Source of the DNA: Oscillospiraceae bacterium
Lineage (GTDB): Bacteria > Bacillota > Clostridia > Oscillospirales > Oscillospiraceae
Direction of reading: 5' to 3'
Assembly: GCA_031272845.1 (NCBI GenBank)
Contig: JAISTA010000157.1
Location: 1 to 8,888 of the forward strand
Length of the DNA stretch: 8,888 bases
The position numbers were made by a program, and so were the translations under genes. Under the pieces are notes generated by a model. That model did not search any database, was not told where the DNA came from, and saw only the letters and a program-made list of their open reading frames with translations. Shown piece after piece: positions 5,877-8,888 of this stretch. Numbering within the stretch: position 1 is the first letter of the stretch; the number at the start of each line of letters is the position of its first letter.

Positions 5877-7241
5877 TTGGCGGAAGTAGTCAGCGTTCGG
5901 TTTCCCGAAAGCAGTAAACCGTATTTTTTCTCTCCGGCGGGTCTTGCGATTCGCGCGGGAGACTACCTTGTTGTAGAGAACAAGGAGGGGCTTGCCTTTA
6001 CAAAATGCCTGCACGGCAATATGGAGGTTCCCGATTCTGAGGTCGTTGCGCCTCTCAAAAATGTGATCCGCATAGCGACGCGCGCGGATAAGCTCCGGTG
6101 GAAGTCACTCGCCGAAATTAACGAGCAGTCTCTTGCAAAATGCCGCAAGGCGGCGGCGGACCTAAAGCTCGATATGAAGCTTATCTCGTCTGAGACGGCG
6201 TTTGACGGCAAAAAGGTCACGTTCTACTTCTTTTCGGAGCAGCACGTGGACTTTCGCGAGCTTGTCAAAACGCTTGCCTCAGAGCTGCACGCGCGAATTG
6301 AAATGCGGCAGGTCGGCGTACGCGACGAGACAAAAATCATCGGCGGAATCGGACGGTGCGGGCGGGAATTTTGCTGCAAGAGCTATATGAAAAAGTTCTC
6401 GCAGGTCTCGGTCAAGATGGCGAAAAATCAGGGAATTTCCCCGAATCCCGCGAAGATCTCAGGCGCGTGCGGCAAGCTTATGTGCTGCATAAAGTATGAA
6501 AACGACGTGTATGAGGAACTGCAAAAGGAGTCTCCTCCGGCAAACGCGTTTGTCTCGACAAAGGACGGCAAGGGCGTGATTTCAGGCATAAACCTCATCA
6601 GCAAGACGGTGAAGGTGCGCCTTGCAGACGAGAATGACGTTCAGATCAAGTCCTTTCCGTTTGACGAAATCGAGGTCATCGGCAACAAGCAGGACTTTGA
6701 GACCTACCGCAACGACAAGGCGCAGCTTGCGGCGGACAAGCGCGACCTGCTGAAAAGCAGGGCCGAGACCAAAAGCGCCGCCGCGCCGCGCATTCTGGCG
6801 GATTTACCGCCTGTGAATGCCGCACCTGCCGACAGGCCGGCACAACCCGCCGCCGACGCGCCGAGACGAGACAAAAACAAACGCCGCCGCAACAAAAACC
6901 GTGACAAGTCAGCGGTCGGCGTTGAACCTGCGGCCGCGCCGCGCCGCGCGGAAAACGCGTCTCCGTCAGCAGCACAGTCACAGCCTAAGCCCGAGGGTCA
7001 GCAGTCCAGACCCGACAGGCAGCAGCCGGCTCCTGACGGGCAAAGAACCTCGCCGCGAAACAAAAGGCACAAAAACCGCGCGAGACCCTCCGGAGAAAAT
7101 CCGGCTCCGACTGCGGCTCGCAACGGTACCGCCGCACCGCAGAAAAGCGCACCGGCACAGCCGCCGCGAGGCGATACGCGCCGAGGCGGCGCTCCGAGGC
7201 CCACCCCCGTTGAGCGCAAGCCCAGCGGCGACGACCTGTAA
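5877..7241 (+). CDS. ricT: PSP1-domain protein RicT (YaaT family) with long basic tail
   Basis: RicT (YaaT) acts with RicA and RicF in Bacillus as an iron-sulfur complex that steers RNase Y-dependent RNA maturation and affects sporulation, competence and biofilm formation. The PSP1 domain covers roughly residues 60-145. Two C-x4-C-C motifs follow, CGREFCC at 161-167 and CGKLMCC at 198-204, which are the family's cluster-ligand cysteines. The region after them (to about residue 275) matches the usual end of the protein. Residues from about 290 to 454 form an extra tail rich in Ala, Pro, Arg, Lys and Gln. It holds two similar basic clusters, KNKRRRNKNRDK (333-344) and RNKRHKNRAR (394-403), and is very likely disordered. 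Translation starts at TTG behind a good ribosome binding site. The gene lies 48 bases after holB, the order seen in Bacillus, probably on the same transcript. YabA, which often follows in Bacillus, is absent. Confidence 0.95.
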   Translation: MAEVVSVRFPESSKPYFFSPAGLAIRAGDYLVVENKEGLAFTKCLHGNMEVPDSEVVAPLKNVIRIATRADKLRWKSLAEINEQSLAKCRKAAADLKLDMKLISSETAFDGKKVTFYFFSEQHVDFRELVKTLASELHARIEMRQVGVRDETKIIGGIGRCGREFCCKSYMKKFSQVSVKMAKNQGISPNPAKISGACGKLMCCIKYENDVYEELQKESPPANAFVSTKDGKGVISGINLISKTVKVRLADENDVQIKSFPFDEIEVIGNKQDFETYRNDKAQLAADKRDLLKSRAETKSAAAPRILADLPPVNAAPADRPAQPAADAPRRDKNKRRRNKNRDKSAVGVEPAAAPRRAENASPSAAQSQPKPEGQQSRPDRQQPAPDGQRTSPRNKRHKNRARPSGENPAPTAARNGTAAPQKSAPAQPPRGDTRRGGAPRPTPVERKPSGDDL

Positions 7242-7315
7242 CGCCGCGTGCCGAGTCTCATTACGGCCGCGCGATCCTTTATCGGAAGCAAAAGGCGCTG
7301 TTTTTACAACAACAT

Positions 7316-8203
7316 ATGAATTTTTCGCAGATAAAGTGTTTTTTGGCGGCGGCTGAGTGCCTTTCATTCACCCGCGCCTCCGAGCGGCTGTTTATCTCGC
7401 AGCCTGTTTTGTCGCGCCAAATCGCGGCAATGGAGGATGAGCTTGATATAGAGCTTTTCATCCGCGAAAAAAAGTCCGTACGGCTGACAAAGGCGGGCGA
7501 GACAATGGAGGAGGGGCTTTCGCAGCTCGCCAAAAGCTATCACAGCATTGTCGAGCGCGCGACGGCGCTGCATTTAGGCTATTCCGGCTCGCTGTCCATC
7601 GGCATGATTGAGGGACAGCAGCTTTGCCCGCCCTATTCCGACGTGCTGACGCGCTTTCGCGATAAGCACCCTGAGGTCAAGGTCAACCTGCTGTCATTTT
7701 CAATGTCTGAAATGCGTGAGGCGCTTTCCAACGACGATATAGACGCGGCGTTTGCCGCCGACTTCAACTTTGAGGGCGAGCCTGACATTGAGACGATAAG
7801 GGTATCAACCGCGCGGATTATGCTCGTCATACCGAAAACGCACCCGAAGGCAAAGCTGAAGGACCTGCACCTGGCAGACTTTAGGGACGACACGTTTCTT
7901 GCCCTTTCCGAAAACGAAACGCCGTTTATCGGCGCGCCGTCGGAGCCGGGCGGCGCTTTGACGGACGGCTTTCACCCGCACACGCTCAAGGCGCCGACGA
8001 TCGGCGCGCTCGCGCTGTGGCTTGAGGCGGGCTTCGGGATTTTCCCGCTCAACGAGAACCACTCCTTGCGCAACAACCCGCATTTGATGTTTATTGAGCT
8101 GCCTGAGCTCGGAACGCTCACGGAGGTCGTCGCGTGGAAAAAAGAAAACAAAAATCCGCTGAGGCAGATTTTCGTGGATCTGTTCGACGAAATTGGGCAG
8201 TAA
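7316..8203 (+). CDS. LysR-type transcriptional regulator
   Basis: This 295-residue protein has the normal LysR length and layout. Residues 1-60 are the winged helix-turn-helix DNA-binding domain (FSQIKCFLAAAE, SFTRASERLFISQPVLSRQI, then a wing ending VRLTKAGETM). Residues 61-88 form the linker helix, and about 90-295 the two-lobed periplasmic-binding-protein-like effector domain. Such proteins act as tetramers and usually need a small-molecule co-inducer; the ligand cannot be predicted here. The ATG at 7316 is chosen because homology begins at the first residues. No convincing Shine-Dalgarno site precedes it: the nearest AAAGG is about 20 bases away. The gene is not divergent from a target, unlike many LysR genes. 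The next gene downstream, a glycyl-radical-enzyme activase, has a candidate LysR box at its promoter, so it is a possible target, but that is inference. Confidence 0.95.
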   Translation: MNFSQIKCFLAAAECLSFTRASERLFISQPVLSRQIAAMEDELDIELFIREKKSVRLTKAGETMEEGLSQLAKSYHSIVERATALHLGYSGSLSIGMIEGQQLCPPYSDVLTRFRDKHPEVKVNLLSFSMSEMREALSNDDIDAAFAADFNFEGEPDIETIRVSTARIMLVIPKTHPKAKLKDLHLADFRDDTFLALSENETPFIGAPSEPGGALTDGFHPHTLKAPTIGALALWLEAGFGIFPLNENHSLRNNPHLMFIELPELGTLTEVVAWKKENKNPLRQIFVDLFDEIGQ

Positions 8204-8230
8204 AGCCGCCTGATTCGCGTTTTTGCTGTT

Positions 8231-8389
8231 TATAGTCAAACCACTTGAAAAGCGTTACGGATTTGCGTGAATATTTTTCGGATTGCCAGGAGGAGGACGC
8301 AGGCGTGTTGTAACCCGGCAAGGACGACGACACAGCAATGCGGAAAATAGTCCGCAAAGGCGGGACGCTTTTCAAGTGGTTTGACTATA
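8231..8389 (+). mobile_element. MITE-like element with perfect 25-bp terminal inverted repeats
   Basis: The arms at 8231-8255 (starting TATAGTCAAACC) and 8365-8389 are perfect reverse complements over 25 bases; a further T/G wobble is possible inside. The whole element is 159 bp and has no gene of its own. If the outermost TA on each side is the duplicated target, the repeats begin TAGTCAAACC, as expected for a miniature element moved by an IS630/Tc1-mariner-type transposase. The interior is structured: TGCGGA (8339-8344) and TCCGCA (8351-8356) form a perfect six-base hairpin, and TTGCC (8283-8287) can pair with GGCAA (8317-8321). It sits in the gap between the LysR gene and the activase promoter, a usual place for such insertions. 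It could equally be read as a large RNA stem-loop. The family assignment is inference; the repeats are plainly visible. Confidence 0.7.
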
Positions 8390-8420
8390 TTTGTAATCGC
8401 CGCATAGGTTAATGACGATT

Positions 8421-8433
8421 TTGCACTTTACAA
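8421..8433 (+). promoter_or_regulatory. Candidate LysR-type operator
   Basis: TTGCACTTTACAA has the T-N11-A form with dyad symmetry (TTG and CAA at the ends, a further A-T match inside) that many LysR regulators recognise. It covers the -35 box of the following promoter. Such short patterns also occur by chance, so this is only a candidate for the regulator encoded at 7316-8203. Confidence 0.3.
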
Positions 8434-8455
8434 CGCGCGCGGCTTATGCTATAAT
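8427..8455 (+). promoter_or_regulatory. Extended -10 promoter of the activase gene
   Basis: A perfect TATAAT -10 box (8450-8455) is preceded by TGC, the extended -10 form. A TTTACA -35 box (8427-8432) lies 17 bases upstream. The predicted start is near 8462, giving a leader of about 42 bases before the ATG at 8504. It lies outside the MITE-like element, about 37 bases past its right end. Confidence 0.75.
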
Positions 8456-8492
8456 CAAGAAAAAAACAGCGGCGCTTTATGCCGTTAACATT

Positions 8493-8497
8493 AGGAG
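8493..8497 (+). promoter_or_regulatory. Ribosome binding site of the activase gene
   Basis: AGGAG lies six bases before the ATG at 8504. This supports that start, and no other candidate start is better placed. Confidence 0.75.
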
Positions 8498-8503
8498 TGA
8501 GAT

Positions 8504-8888
8504 ATGTACGATAAAAATGTAAAGGGAAAGTTCTACGATATTCAGGGCTTTTCCGTGCACGACGGGCCGGGAATCCGCACGACCTGCTTCCTCAAGGGCT
8601 GTCCCCTGCGCTGTTTGTGGTGCCATTCTCCTGAAAGCCAGGAGTTTTTCACCGAGCTGAACTGGATGGAAATCAAGTGCTCCGGCATTGAGGACTGCGG
8701 CAAGTGCCTGAACGTCTGTCCGAACGGTGCGATTTCACCGGGCGGCACAAAGAAATCTCCCACCGGCGACAAGGATATTACCCTTGTCACGGTAGACCGC
8801 AAAAAGTGCGTCAACTGCGGCAAATGCGCCGAGGCCTGCCCCGCGCAGGCGCTCTATATGTGCGGTAAGGAGTATACCGTCGAGGAGC
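8504..8888 (+). CDS. Glycyl radical enzyme activating protein (radical SAM), 5' part
   Basis: The first 128 codons are present and the gene runs off the window. Proteins of this family use a [4Fe-4S] cluster and S-adenosylmethionine to place a glycyl radical on a partner enzyme in anaerobes. After the opening FYDIQGFSVHDGPGIRTTCF, the radical-SAM motif C-x3-C-x2-C is at C33, C37 and C40 (CPLRCLWC), followed by HSPES. Next comes a ferredoxin-like insert with two cysteine sets: C59, C65, C68 and C72, then C102, C105, C108 and C112, each ending Cys-Pro. This insert with extra clusters is typical of activases for pyruvate-formate-lyase-like, diol dehydratase, choline lyase and aryl decarboxylase or succinate-adding enzymes, but not of PflA itself. 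The first set has a wider C-x5-C spacing. The partner enzyme is not in the window, so the substrate cannot be named. It has its own strong promoter and ribosome binding site. Confidence 0.93.
   Translation, partial: MYDKNVKGKFYDIQGFSVHDGPGIRTTCFLKGCPLRCLWCHSPESQEFFTELNWMEIKCSGIEDCGKCLNVCPNGAISPGGTKKSPTGDKDITLVTVDRKKCVNCGKCAEACPAQALYMCGKEYTVEE

Noticed and set aside
5840..5914. Short plus-strand ATG frame (MGSYRKLKEG...) between holB and ricT
   Set aside because: It has only about 24 codons, no ribosome binding site in front, and overlaps the ricT start, whose own ribosome site is strong.
7245..7273. Imperfect GC-rich hairpin after ricT as a terminator
   Set aside because: The stem has an internal loop, the loop is 10 bases and no T tract follows, so I do not call it a terminator.
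6817..7356. Plus-strand 179-codon open frame overlapping the ricT tail and the LysR start
   Set aside because: It lies out of frame within the low-complexity GC-rich tail, where stop codons are rare. The protein is Arg/Pro/Thr-rich without a domain, and the ricT frame explains the DNA better.
8118..8375. Minus-strand 85-codon open frame covering the 3' end of the LysR gene and most of the MITE-like element
   Set aside because: It joins antisense of a real gene to repeat DNA, has no ribosome binding site that I can see, and its part within the repeat is explained by the inverted arms.
8421..8455. TTGCAC at 8421 as the -35 box of the activase promoter
   Set aside because: It is 23 bases from the TATAAT box, too far. 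TTTACA at 8427 gives the standard 17-base spacing.
1..8888. CRISPR arrays, tRNA or rRNA genes, riboswitch aptamers, defence gene clusters
   Set aside because: No spaced direct repeats, cloverleaf or recognisable aptamer core was found by reading, and the plus-strand genes leave little room. A covariance-model search would be needed to exclude small RNAs fully.

Overview
The window looks like chromosomal DNA from an anaerobic, fairly GC-rich member of the Clostridia. The GC content seems to be in the mid-50s percent, estimated by eye. Three things support this: a holB-ricT pair in the order known from Bacillus and Clostridia, a glycyl-radical-enzyme activase that implies anaerobic life, and Firmicutes-style AAGGA/AGGAG ribosome binding sites. 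I do not assign a genus. All supported genes lie on the plus strand.

Layout. (1) 1-1162: the 3' part of asnS, asparaginyl-tRNA synthetase. (2) 1163-1217: a 55-nt spacer with two hairpins, the second of which hides the ribosome binding site of the next gene. (3) 1218-4975: two half-transporter ABC genes overlapping by one base. Their sequence deviations all fall in the same composite ATP site, so they should form one heterodimeric type IV exporter with one degenerate and one working ATPase site. (4) 4976-5093: an intrinsic terminator with a competing upstream hairpin, then a consensus-like sigma-70 promoter whose predicted +1 falls on the start codon of the next gene. (5) 5094-7241: a short, P-loop-less DNA polymerase III delta-prime subunit (holB), then ricT, which starts at TTG and carries a long basic, proline-rich tail. 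(6) 7316-8203: a LysR-type regulator. (7) 8204-8503: no gene, but a 159-bp MITE-like element with perfect 25-bp terminal inverted repeats and a strong extended -10 promoter. (8) 8504-8888: the 5' part of a radical-SAM glycyl-radical-enzyme activase, cut by the window end.

How the parts may work together. AsnRS, delta-prime and RicT are housekeeping functions (translation, clamp loading, RNA maturation and development). The ABC pair is probably a drug or lipid exporter. The LysR regulator, a candidate LysR-type box over the -35 of the next promoter, and the activase suggest a small regulated anaerobic module whose glycyl radical enzyme probably lies just past the window edge. I found no clear new defence or mobile system. 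The most unusual items are the MITE-like element, the leaderless P-loop-less holB, and the two candidate RNA switches flanking the ABC operon.
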